From positions 2,170,001 through 2,234,000 of the forward strand of contig NZ_CP051180.1 of NCBI RefSeq assembly GCF_012295575.1: a DNA stretch of 64,000 nucleotides, in the 5' to 3' direction. The position numbers and the translations under genes were made by a program. Below the pieces are notes generated by a model. The model was given only the letters and a program-made list of their open reading frames with translations. It did no database searches and was not told the origin of the DNA. Position 1 is the stretch's first letter, and each line of letters begins with the position of its first letter. Below are positions 7,640 to 15,937 of this stretch, piece after piece. The stretch is from Ferrimonas lipolytica. GTDB lineage: Bacteria; Pseudomonadota; Gammaproteobacteria; Enterobacterales; Shewanellaceae.

Positions 7640-8412
7640 TATTCTGCACTCTCCGCGGTTTTAACTGGAACTCGGAACAGATCAGGTGCAGCTTGACGAC
7701 GAGCCATCTTGATTGCACTGGTTACGTTCCGCATTGAATCTTCTGGCATTGCTGTCCAGCTGCGGTCTTCGTTATCCCATACCCAAGCCTGCTTCTGATC
7801 AACAGATTGAGCCATGAAAACAACGCGGCCGAGGTGGAAGAAATCAACAACCTTCTCTTTGCCATCCAGAGACAATGTGCCTTCGTAGGCGTTCATCTTG
7901 TTGCCGTACTCGTTTTCGATCTGGTACGCGTCCAAGACCAAACGATATTTCTCAGAAGTAGAAACGTCGGAGTCGCCCATTACTTCTTTCAAACGTTCTA
8001 CGCGGGCAGTACGTTCTTCAATTTGGAAAGGAATATCCAGAGCAACGAATTGGTCTAAAGATTCGATCATGCGGCTCATCAATGGAACAACACCCTGTTT
8101 GGTGCGTTCAATACCATCAATCTGTGATTGCAGCGAATCAATACGATCTTGTTGATCAGAAACCAATGTTGATACGTAGTCGTTGTAATGCTTCAACGTT
8201 TCGGTTTCATCAACAACCAAACGGTACTCAAACAACATATCTTGAGCTTGGTCGTACAGTTTATTCACTTTTTGTTGAGATTTAGCCGCGTCCACTTGGA
8301 TCTGCTTATCGGCATCTTGAATATTCGTCAGCTTGTCTGCTGCTACAGACATACCACTTACAGTAAGCGCTAAAGCAGCTATAACTGTAGAGGCTAGTTT
8401 GGTTCTTTTCAT
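7639..8412 (-). CDS. DUF3450 family periplasmic coiled-coil protein
   Basis: First gene of the TonB2 operon. From the ATG at 8412 it is 257 residues: a signal peptide (MKRTKLASTVIAALALTVSGMSVAA) and a long helical, coiled-coil region (about 30-130, IQVDAAKSQQKVNKLYDQAQ, LVSDQQDRIDSLQSQIDGIER), then a conserved beta-rich tail (GRVVFMAQSVDQKQAWVWD). The longer frame to 8583 is rejected because it puts about 57 non-signal residues ahead of a perfect signal peptide; an ATG three codons upstream (8421) is equally possible. DUF3450 genes are regularly next to TtpC/ExbB2 genes. The role is unknown; a periplasmic spacer or assembly factor for the motor is an inference. Confidence 0.88.
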   Translation of the reverse strand: MKRTKLASTVIAALALTVSGMSVAADKLTNIQDADKQIQVDAAKSQQKVNKLYDQAQDMLFEYRLVVDETETLKHYNDYVSTLVSDQQDRIDSLQSQIDGIERTKQGVVPLMSRMIESLDQFVALDIPFQIEERTARVERLKEVMGDSDVSTSEKYRLVLDAYQIENEYGNKMNAYEGTLSLDGKEKVVDFFHLGRVVFMAQSVDQKQAWVWDNEDRSWTAMPEDSMRNVTSAIKMARRQAAPDLFRVPVKTAESAE

Positions 8413-9405
8413 CACGGACATAGTTCCCAACCAGTCTTGTTTTGAGTCCACAGCCCCGAACACTATTCCACTGTGTTCGTCCAGCGTTGCACCGGGGCCA
8501 GTGCCGTTTTTTATTGCTTTTTTATTAGCCGGTTCACGCTTTTGCGAGAGTTTAGGCCTCTGCATCATTCCATAGCGCAACAAGTTGTGTCAACTACGCA
8601 ACAACAGTAACAGGTGAGTTCACTTGTCTTTAAAATATACCCAATCGCAATACTCAATTCGAACACAAACAATCAAAATGTAAACACTCATGTTTTCAAA
8701 TGGTCTGTGCAAAGGTAAATATTAAGTAGCGACTCTTCATTAGTGTTAAAAAAAACGATTCACTCAGTAACAGTAAATACAACGACCACAACCGGAAAAC
8801 AGAGTTTCAAGGGCGCTTTACAGCTCAGTCAATCATTTTTTACGGCAATTAGTTGCAAAAATGTTATCGCTGTAGGCGGGGTTAGATCTCTGCTTAGGTG
8901 TTAATGATCAACCAGTTGCCGTAGCAAAAATGAGCTGGATAAGTTGAAGTAATAACCAGCTTTAGCTAGCGTTCGCTCACTTTGTCTCGTTATTCCATCC
9001 GTTCGGTTTGTGATTTTTGCCTGAATTGGGCTTCATTAATTACCTAAACCAATACAATTTAGCCTTAGCTAAATAAAACCTAAGATATGGAACCAAAACA
9101 AATTGATATAGTGACGGTCAAAAAACAGGCAACCATATGATAGCTAAAGAAGTAATGGCGCTATTTTGCTAGCCAAAATAATAACTCTCGCTAACAGCAC
9201 TGGCAGTTTGTTTAATTCAAGTGACGGTTATTTATGCAACCAAAGAGGATATTAACTCAAAGGAGGGGGAATTTGAGTTAATCGCTAGTGCAGACGCTTT
9301 ACCGAAGAATAAAACGGCAACACAACGGCAGAGAGTTACTACCGTTACGTCAGCATCAGTGTCGATGACCATAAAGGCCTTACAACAGAATATTGTCGCG
9401 CTAAA
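8413..9405. other. AT-rich gene-free stretch upstream of the TonB2 operon
   Basis: About 990 bp without a convincing gene. It must contain the promoter of the DUF3450-TPR operon. I looked for a canonical Fur box (GATAATGATAATCATTATC-like) and did not find one. The only frame of note, 9221-9409, begins with GTG without a ribosome site and matches nothing. An AGCTGG/CCAGCT pair (about 8932-8965) and the perfect inverted repeat at 9251-9282 are the visible structures. Confidence 0.6.
9251..9282. promoter_or_regulatory. Perfect 11-bp inverted repeat, possible operator or hairpin
   Basis: ATTAACTCAAA (9251-9261) and TTTGAGTTAAT (9272-9282) are exact reverse complements separated by ten bases (GGAGGGGGAA). 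The purine-rich spacer looks like a ribosome site, but no gene follows in a fitting frame. It could be a dimer operator or a hairpin; no regulator is assignable. Confidence 0.45.
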
Positions 9406-9672
9406 TTAAGAACCTGAATCCGCGCCAATTTGACTTTTACGAGCGTCCAGCATCTCCTTTGCTTTACGACGTGCCTCTTCCCGTTGTGCTCGCGTGGTAC
9501 AGCGCTTCTTAGACATAATCGATCCAGTAACTCTGGTGCTTTCACACTTATATCCTAGGGAGTTTTCCGCTATCTCTTGTTCAGACATGGTCTCCAACGC
9601 TTGAGTGGTTGGGCTCTTACTGCTGCAAGCAGTTAATGCAAATACCGCCGCCATCAAAATAATCTTTTTCAC
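9406..9672 (-). CDS. Small lipoprotein, hypothetical
   Basis: The gene encodes an 88-residue protein. I take the GTG at 9672 as the start because AGAGGG lies six bases upstream, and translation from there gives a clean lipoprotein signal (MKKIILMAAVFALTAC, lipidated Cys at 16). The ATG five codons upstream has no ribosome site. The mature part has two further cysteines (in GYKCES and KKRCTT) and a very basic helical region (RAQREEARRKAKEML). The family is not recognised; short lipoproteins with ..GYKCE..TGSxxxKKxCTT.. occur in Alteromonadales. The mRNA leader overlaps the terminator of the upstream receptor gene. Confidence 0.7.
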   Translation of the reverse strand: MKKIILMAAVFALTACSSKSPTTQALETMSEQEIAENSLGYKCESTRVTGSIMSKKRCTTRAQREEARRKAKEMLDARKSQIGADSGS

Positions 9673-9688
9673 AAAAATCCCTCTCATT

Positions 9689-9716
9689 AAAAAAGGCCAG
9701 TCGAGTGACTGGCCTT
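9689..9716 (-). terminator. Rho-independent terminator of the TonB-dependent receptor gene
   Basis: AAGGCCAGTC (9693-9702) and GACTGGCCTT (9707-9716) form a perfect 10-bp stem with a GAGT loop, followed on the minus strand by a T-run. It lies 16 bp after the receptor stop and only about 16 bp before the start of the small lipoprotein gene. Confidence 0.9.
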
Positions 9717-9731
9717 GTTAGTAATATTAGC

Positions 9732-12623
9732 TTAGAACTTCAAGCTTACACCTGCAAACAAGTAACGACCTAAGGCGTCATAGGTGCCTGGGAAGGTGTT
9801 ACCGTTACCGATGCCTGAAGGAGCGTTACCAATGATTGGCGGCTCTTCATCCAGTACGTTGTTCACACCAGCACTGAAACTCAGGTTGTCAGTTGCGTAC
9901 CAAGATGCCTGCAGATCGAAGTAAGTCTGTGAATCGATACTGGTATCACCATCATCTAACTCATCAACTTCGCCAATGAAGCGTAATGCAGCAGAAACGT
10001 TTACGTCCCAAGGGGTATTCCATGCCGCACGGAAGTTGGTGCGCCATTCTGGAGTTGGAGCGCCACAGATACTGCGGTCCCAGTAACCCACACACTCGAT
10101 AACGTCTGAATCAGGAGTACTTTGGATTTCGTAAGAGTCCAACCAAGTACCAACAACGTTCAACTTAATGTCACCCATGTCGCCGATAACAAAGTTGTAG
10201 TTCACGTCGAAATCGACACCAGTAGTAGCCAAGCTACCAATGTTGATATCGGTGGACATGATGTTGTCATCACCTACCCACAGGGTACCGGTGCCAGTGC
10301 CACGGTTAATCAAGTCACAGAACTGCTGATCATTATCCAGAGCACACTTGTCTAGAATGTAACGCTCAGGTACTGAACTGATAGCCTTGTCTACATCGAT
10401 ATCGAAGTAATCCAAGGTCACAGAGAAACCGTCAATGAACTCAGGGCTGTAAGACACACCAAATGAGTAGGTGTCTGACTCTTCAGGCTCTAAATCTGGG
10501 TTACCACCAGTAATGCTGTTGTACTGACCAGCTGGAGAATCGGCGATGCTACCGTATTGATCCGCAGTTACACCGGTACGAGCACACTGCTCAAAGGTGT
10601 AAGCTGGATTTGCACCAGAACATGGATCTGAGTCCATGTTGAACAGGCCAAGAGTCTGTGGACGGTACAAATCACGGATGTTACCGGCACGTACTGCACG
10701 CTGGTAGCTACCACGTACTAACAAGTCATCAATTGGACGCCAGTCCAAAGCAAACTTGTAGGTGTTGGTATCTTGATCAGTTGAGTAATCAGAGTAGCGG
10801 TAAGCGGTTTCGAAGTTCAGGCTCTCTGCGCCGGTTACATCTTGCAGTAACGGTACAGACATCTCACCGAAAATCTCTTTCACGTAGAAGCTACCTTCCA
10901 CGCCAGCAGTTGGGCCACCTTGACCAGCACCATCACCTGAAGTGAAGCCAGTATCCGGTTCAAGCAACAGATCTTCGTTGCGGTACTCTAAACCAAATGC
11001 AACGGCAACACCGTCAGACGCAGTTGGAAGTACAACACCAGCGTTAGTCAAATCACCAGTGATGATACCAGAAACCTGAATAGACTCAGTTTCACCACGT
11101 GAGTACAGCGGCTTAACCAAGTAATCGATAGCTTCGTCAGTTACTCCACCTTCAGTGAAGATATTCCAAGGTACACAGTTAGGATCGCTGCCATCTACAA
11201 CAGATTGACAAACCGCGTTCCCCTCTTCGTCAGCAACAACGTTCAACGCACGACCGATGTTGGTAATAGACAGTTCGTTACGGTAAGTCTCAACATAAGA
11301 AACAGTACCGTAGTTGAAGAAGGTGTCGTAAGACCAATCGTCATTGATCATACCGCGAGCACCAAACACACCACGCCAAGAGGTATGACGCAAATCATCT
11401 TGACGCGGACCGCCTTCAACGTTACGACGGCCGATGTATACGTTCTGAGTATCATCGCCAGTCAAACCGTTCGCACCACAAATCGCTTCACGCTGTTGAT
11501 CTGACATCAACGGGTTATCACAATTCAAGGTTTCGGTTACAAAGAACGCACCAGAAGGCGCAATCTGTGCAACTGAACGGTCATCCATAAACATTACTTC
11601 AGAGTAAAGCTCTAGGTTCTCGTTGATTTCGTACTTACCAATTGCACCAAGAGTAGTTCGCTCATCTGGACGTTGGAAGTAGTTCAATGGACCGTAGTTG
11701 TACACGGTGCCATCACGGTCAACAAATTCATCGCCTTGCACCATCAAGTCGAAACTGTTACCGCCAATCGCGGTACCAAAGTCAGTGAATCGACCTTGTG
11801 GAATGGTAGATGAACCACCACACACTTCACCGTCGTCAGTTGGGAACAATGCACAAGCACTGTAATCACGACCAGATTGTGAAACTGCGGTAATATCACG
11901 GTAGGTAGCGTACATAGATACATTACCGCGACCATCAGCAGTGTTAGCACCCAACATAAAGCTGAAGTCACGAGTGTGACCGTCAGTTTCGCTGCCATCT
12001 GGATTGTCAAAACCGTTTGCATCTAGCTCGCGCTGCACGCCACCGTTGTCATTGTCATGTTGGTACATGCTGAACTGGTAATCGAACTGGAAACCTTCGA
12101 AATCATCTTTCAATACGAAGTTAACAACACCAGCTACCGCGTCAGAACCATAGGTTGCCGAAGCACCACCGGTTAATACTTCAATACGCTCAACGAACGC
12201 TGCTGGAATTTGGTTAACATCGGCGCCAATACCACCTGCAGATGGTGAACCCGAAGGCATACGACGACCGTTAATCAGAACCAAGGTACGAGTGCTACCC
12301 AAGTTACGTAAATCTACGGTTGCTGTACCGGTCGCGCCGTTTGCAATACCAGAACTCTGACCCGCAAAGATCTGCGGCATGTCATTCAAAAAGTCCTCAA
12401 TACGGGTAATACCTGTTGCTTTAATTTCTTCTGCGGTAATTACTGCAACTGGGCTTGAGCCTTCCATATCAACACGCTTAATGCGTGAGCCGGTTACTTC
12501 AATACGTTCTACTTCATCACCATCAACAGCAAATGCTACTGGAGCAGTTGTCATTGCGGCTGACGTTGCGCCTGCAATCAATGCAAAGCGAACCGCTTTT
12601 GACACTGTATTTGTGTTAAGCAT
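9732..12623 (-). CDS. TonB-dependent outer-membrane receptor
   Basis: A 963-residue receptor. The ATG at 12623 is chosen because AGGGAG precedes it and it gives a signal peptide (MLNTNTVSKAVRFALIAGAT...FA). The plug domain starts with IEVTGSRIKR and contains SSPVAVITAEEI, TRTLVLINGRRMPSG and FVERIEVLTGGASATYGSDAVAGVVNF, the classic plug signature. The rest is a large beta-barrel ending in ...GRYLFAGVSLKF with a terminal Phe as expected for barrel insertion. Several Cys-bounded loops (for example CALFPTDDGEVC, CDNPLMSDQQREAIC) are likely extracellular. The ligand cannot be read from sequence; receptors of this Alteromonadales type often take up peptides or carbohydrates. It is monocistronic and close to the TonB2 motor operon. 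Confidence 0.93.
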   Translation of the reverse strand: MLNTNTVSKAVRFALIAGATSAAMTTAPVAFAVDGDEVERIEVTGSRIKRVDMEGSSPVAVITAEEIKATGITRIEDFLNDMPQIFAGQSSGIANGATGTATVDLRNLGSTRTLVLINGRRMPSGSPSAGGIGADVNQIPAAFVERIEVLTGGASATYGSDAVAGVVNFVLKDDFEGFQFDYQFSMYQHDNDNGGVQRELDANGFDNPDGSETDGHTRDFSFMLGANTADGRGNVSMYATYRDITAVSQSGRDYSACALFPTDDGEVCGGSSTIPQGRFTDFGTAIGGNSFDLMVQGDEFVDRDGTVYNYGPLNYFQRPDERTTLGAIGKYEINENLELYSEVMFMDDRSVAQIAPSGAFFVTETLNCDNPLMSDQQREAICGANGLTGDDTQNVYIGRRNVEGGPRQDDLRHTSWRGVFGARGMINDDWSYDTFFNYGTVSYVETYRNELSITNIGRALNVVADEEGNAVCQSVVDGSDPNCVPWNIFTEGGVTDEAIDYLVKPLYSRGETESIQVSGIITGDLTNAGVVLPTASDGVAVAFGLEYRNEDLLLEPDTGFTSGDGAGQGGPTAGVEGSFYVKEIFGEMSVPLLQDVTGAESLNFETAYRYSDYSTDQDTNTYKFALDWRPIDDLLVRGSYQRAVRAGNIRDLYRPQTLGLFNMDSDPCSGANPAYTFEQCARTGVTADQYGSIADSPAGQYNSITGGNPDLEPEESDTYSFGVSYSPEFIDGFSVTLDYFDIDVDKAISSVPERYILDKCALDNDQQFCDLINRGTGTGTLWVGDDNIMSTDINIGSLATTGVDFDVNYNFVIGDMGDIKLNVVGTWLDSYEIQSTPDSDVIECVGYWDRSICGAPTPEWRTNFRAAWNTPWDVNVSAALRFIGEVDELDDGDTSIDSQTYFDLQASWYATDNLSFSAGVNNVLDEEPPIIGNAPSGIGNGNTFPGTYDALGRYLFAGVSLKF

Positions 12624-12840
12624 GTAAATCTCCCTGGACACTTTTATTGTGTTTATTTCCTTGCCTCAGCAACCGCTCAATACCGAGGTTTTGTTGGGTA
12701 ATCCCAATCTTTCACGTCCAGATGTAATCAGATCAACACCATAACTTCAACCCCCAACCAACAATTCGTTCACATTTGCATTACAACGGTGTTTCCATAT
12801 ATTCGAAAAAACAAATCAGGCTGCAGTTGTTTTACGCAAA

Positions 12841-12870
12841 AAAAAAGCCTAATCCATGACGATTAGGCTT
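12841..12870 (-). terminator. Rho-independent terminator of the first porin gene
   Basis: AAGCCTAATC (12845-12854) and GATTAGGCTT (12861-12870) pair perfectly around a six-base loop, and the minus strand then runs into nine T. It lies about 26 bp past the porin stop. The remaining bases up to the receptor start (12624-12840) are its promoter region, with no gene seen. Confidence 0.92.
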
Positions 12871-12896
12871 TAAATGCACAAAAACAGGATATTTAT

Positions 12897-14048
12897 TCAG
12901 AAAAAGAAGCGAACCCCAATACCAATGAAATTGTCATCATCCTCTTTAGAGAAACCAAATTCACTCGAGTCCAGTTGCCCTTCTATAAATACCAAGGCGC
13001 CATCTTCCCATTGATAGTGAACACCAGCTACGTAAAACTCTCGTTTAAAGTCACCGTAATTTTGCTCATAATCGGCATCGTCAGAACGGAGTGAATTAAG
13101 CCCAACCACATAGGTAAGGTTCTGATCTGTCGTCCACGCCAGCATCAACTCTGCCCCCGAACTGTCAAACAGACGGTTATTATTATCCAATTCATGATGA
13201 TCGCCGATGGCAGATGAAACCGCCGCAAATAACCCTGGTTGATACAGTTGGCCATATTTAATCGTAGCCACATAAACACTGTCTTTATCGACATCGTTGT
13301 CGCGGCTATCATCAATATTACCGCTATTTATTGCCGCGCCGACAAACCAGCGTCCATCATCGTAAGCAAGCTTTGCTCCCCAACTATCATCATATTCAAT
13401 CTCGATATCGTCGTAATCGATAAAGTTATCGCACTGCGGTGGTGGATTATCCAAGTTACATTCATCCGGGGTTTCAAAACCAACTTCATCCTCAGTTCGC
13501 GCTTGGTATTGCAGTCCTAAATACCAGTTGCCCCAGTTATTGCGATATTGCAGCGCGGTATCAGCTCGACCGGTACCAGAAACGCCACCATCAGTGTTGA
13601 AATTATAAACCCCAAGGGCCATTCCCCCTGTGAGAATAAAATTATCGGTATGTTGGGCAACATCGTAATAAATTGACCACTGCTTTCCAGCCGAGAAACG
13701 ACCATATTGCTGGTGTTCAAGGGCAATATAACCAAGCCGACTAAATAAAAATTCCGATTCCCGTTGTCCCTGTAACGAGTCGCCATTTAGGGTGAAATTA
13801 TCACCACCATCAACTAGGTTATACCCCCATTCAAGCTTCGCTTCCGCTTGCCAGTCGGGTGTCATTTGACGTTTAAACTGCAGGTTGATTCGGGATGAAC
13901 TATCGACGAGTTTATGATCGCCATCGATATTGATGAAGGCTAAACCAGCCCAGCCACCCACATTAAGTTGAGTTGTCTCACCTTGGTGAATGGGCATTGA
14001 AAAAGCTGACGCTGAAACACAGAGTAGGATGGGTATGAAAAGCCGCAC
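12897..14048 (-). CDS. Gram-negative porin (general diffusion type)
   Basis: A 383-residue porin. The GTG at 14048 is preceded by AAGGAG at seven bases and starts a signal peptide (MRLFIPILLCVSASAFS); the upstream ATG at 14081 has no ribosome site. The mature protein shows the trimeric-porin pattern LNVGGWAGLAF, SRINLQFKRQMTPDWQAEAKLEWG, FSRLGYIALEHQQYGRFSAGKQWSIYYDV and ends GVRFFF with the terminal Phe. An acidic, Cys-containing insertion (CNLDNPPPQC) is a probable surface or eyelet loop. It is related to the porin at 14458-15498, so the pair probably arose by duplication. It has its own terminator, and repeat copy B lies between the two. Confidence 0.88.
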   Translation of the reverse strand: MRLFIPILLCVSASAFSMPIHQGETTQLNVGGWAGLAFINIDGDHKLVDSSSRINLQFKRQMTPDWQAEAKLEWGYNLVDGGDNFTLNGDSLQGQRESEFLFSRLGYIALEHQQYGRFSAGKQWSIYYDVAQHTDNFILTGGMALGVYNFNTDGGVSGTGRADTALQYRNNWGNWYLGLQYQARTEDEVGFETPDECNLDNPPPQCDNFIDYDDIEIEYDDSWGAKLAYDDGRWFVGAAINSGNIDDSRDNDVDKDSVYVATIKYGQLYQPGLFAAVSSAIGDHHELDNNNRLFDSSGAELMLAWTTDQNLTYVVGLNSLRSDDADYEQNYGDFKREFYVAGVHYQWEDGALVFIEGQLDSSEFGFSKEDDDNFIGIGVRFFF

Positions 14049-14126
14049 GATAGCACTCCTTACTGAATGGGCTACGCACAACCTAAAGGATTAACTCAGT
14101 TTTGGCCAAAAAAAGGCGTGTACTAA

Positions 14127-14390
14127 TTAAGTGTTGTTGTTTCCAATGCTGTTAAATCACCGGCTAGGCACGTGCCAATACAAAGGGAAGCACTACCGCC
14201 GTTGCTCTTCTGCCGCATTAGAGCAGTCCAGCAAAGTGTTCGGGGCTGCGACCTAAGGCAAGGGAGATTCCAAAGGGGGCGAAGCTCCCCCAAAATGCAT
14301 ACAAGAATGTGCCGTCGCCACCGCGACATCCTCTGCCAACAGCACCGTAATCGGTAGAGCCAAAGGCTTGATATAAACCTCAACACTTAA
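14127..14390 (-). repeat. Dispersed palindromic repeat, copy B (264 bp, full length)
   Basis: This is the best-preserved copy: it begins TTAAGTGTTG and ends CAACACTTAA, an exact 10-bp terminal inverted repeat. It lies in reverse orientation to copies A and C. On its own strand it carries GTTGAGGTTTATATCAAGCC, the GTCGCGGTGGCGAC hairpin, a GGGGGAGCTTCGCCCCC hairpin, CCTTAGGTCGCAGCCCC...TGGACTG, GGCGGTAGTGCTTCCC and GCCTAGCCGGTG. It sits between the 5' end of one porin gene and the terminator of the other. The 87-residue frame across it is not conserved in the other copies, so the repeat is treated as non-coding. Confidence 0.9.
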
Positions 14391-14403
14391 CTATGACACA
14401 GCC

Positions 14404-14435
14404 AAAAAAAAACCACTGCCCTAAGGCAGTGGTTT
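14404..14435 (-). terminator. Rho-independent terminator of the second porin gene
   Basis: AACCACTGCC (14411-14420) and GGCAGTGGTT (14425-14434) form a perfect 10-bp stem with a CTAA loop, followed on the minus strand by a long T-run. Confidence 0.93.
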
Positions 14436-14457
14436 AGATGTCTAGCTTAAACTTCGA

Positions 14458-15498
14458 TTAGAAGTATACGCGAGCACCGATAGTGAAGTTAGAAGAGTCG
14501 TTGTCGTCGTACTCGTCTTCCAGGTCGAATTCGTAACCAGTGTAAGCAACAACTTGCTTAGCAATTGGGTACTCAACGAAAGCAGCTACAGTATCAACGC
14601 TTACGTTGTCAGAGTTGTTGTCGTCTTCAACGTGCTCGTAAGTAGTACCTACGCGCAGACCAGACTGCATGGTGTAAGCAACAGCAACGTTGTAAGCAAC
14701 TGCTTCTTCAAAGCCACCTAAGATGTTATCAGCAGTAGAGTAAGAACCCGCTGCGAAGAAACCTTTGTTGAAATCACCGTACTTGATGGACATTGCATCG
14801 ATGTCAGCGTCAACTTTTTTAGCGCCATCTACAGATTTTTCACCGGTAGACTGTGCGTAACCAACGGTAACACCCATGATTTCGTAAGACAGTGCAAACG
14901 CGATACGGTCATCGTAGTCAGTAGAATGTGCTGCAGGCAGCTCACCATCTTTCAGAGTCAAGGTGTCTTCTTCGTTGTCACCCTGCCATTGCAGACCGAT
15001 GTTGAATTTACCCATGTCACCAAAGTCGTGACCTTTACGGTAAGTCAATGCACGTTCTGCACGAGCAATACCCAGAGCAGCGTGATCGGTGTACAAGTAA
15101 TCGTTACCGTACTGGATAGATTGGTCAGCTACTAAAGCAACGTCACCAAATACGCCCCACTGTTGACCAACACGCATGGTGCCGTAAGTGTCGTGGCTTA
15201 CACCGATGTAACCTAGACGGTTGTAAAACAGATCGCCTTCTTGCTCAACGAAGTCTACGCCCCACTCAGCTTTCGCTTCCAGTGCAAAGCCGTTAGCCAT
15301 TTCACGGTTAACAGCAAAGTTTACACGGCCAGAGTTGTCATCAACTTTGGTGTCGCCGTCTTTTACGTCTTTAACCAAAACGGTGAAGTGGCCACCCATA
15401 GATACGGAGGTAGCGCCATCGTTGTACATTTCAACAGCTGAAGCGCTGGTTGCCATCATCAAAGCAGGGATAGCTACTGCAAGCAGAGTCTTTTTCAT
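14458..15498 (-). CDS. Gram-negative porin, OmpC/PhoE-like
   Basis: A 346-residue outer-membrane porin. It has a signal peptide MKKTLLAVAIPALMMATSASA (cleavage after residue 21), then MGGHFTVLVKDV, SGRVNFAVNREMANGFALEAKAEWGVDF, FYNRLGYIGVSHDTYGTMRVGQQWG and a C-terminal strand ...FTIGARVYF with the required terminal Phe. Internal strands repeat the alternating pattern of a 16-strand barrel. Acidic loops are prominent (EQEG, DDNNSDN, DLEDEYDDNDSSN). The codon choice looks strongly biased, as for a highly expressed protein (visual impression). It has a strong terminator and a 440-bp upstream region. The specific solute preference is unknown. Confidence 0.93.
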   Translation of the reverse strand: MKKTLLAVAIPALMMATSASAVEMYNDGATSVSMGGHFTVLVKDVKDGDTKVDDNSGRVNFAVNREMANGFALEAKAEWGVDFVEQEGDLFYNRLGYIGVSHDTYGTMRVGQQWGVFGDVALVADQSIQYGNDYLYTDHAALGIARAERALTYRKGHDFGDMGKFNIGLQWQGDNEEDTLTLKDGELPAAHSTDYDDRIAFALSYEIMGVTVGYAQSTGEKSVDGAKKVDADIDAMSIKYGDFNKGFFAAGSYSTADNILGGFEEAVAYNVAVAYTMQSGLRVGTTYEHVEDDNNSDNVSVDTVAAFVEYPIAKQVVAYTGYEFDLEDEYDDNDSSNFTIGARVYF

Positions 15499-15937
15499 CG
15501 GGAATTTGCCTAACCAAATCGAGCTTAAAATTCTTTTGTGTTCCTATCGATTCCATGGAACTTTTGTCGTCATCCTTTGAACGAGATGGACAGTAGCAAA
15601 GGCACCCGTTAGGCAAAAGCGAGCAGAGTCACACTTTATGACAATTGAATGTCATTTTCGAAAATAAACGACAAAGTACAACATTAAAGATCGCACAACT
15701 TAACATTGCATTTACAATCGATCGTGTTTTAAAACATCGAGCAACCACAGTTGTTGCGGCAATTAGCAAGCTTGATGCGATTTTAGCCAACAACGATAAA
15801 CTCCAATAAAAACTCACAACTGAAGCCTTGCAAATGGCATTCATGTAACTTAATTACCAATTCGATTGTTGCGACTACGAAACTGGGGCTACAAAAATGC
15901 GACAACTGTCTTATTGAAGGGGGTTCTGCCAAACCGA
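15499..15937. promoter_or_regulatory. Upstream region of the porin gene, with a TGACA-N6-TGTCA dyad
   Basis: A 439-bp gap with no credible gene between the porin start and the polB stop. It contains ATGACA (15638-15643) and TGTCAT (15650-15655), a 6-bp dyad with a six-base spacer about 140 bp upstream of the porin start, and a generally AT-rich sequence suited to a regulated promoter. No regulator can be assigned. Confidence 0.4.

Noticed and set aside
9221-9409. 62-codon frame starting at GTG in the large intergenic region
   Set aside because: It has no ribosome site, no recognisable family, and crosses the perfect inverted repeat; chance open frame is the simplest reading.
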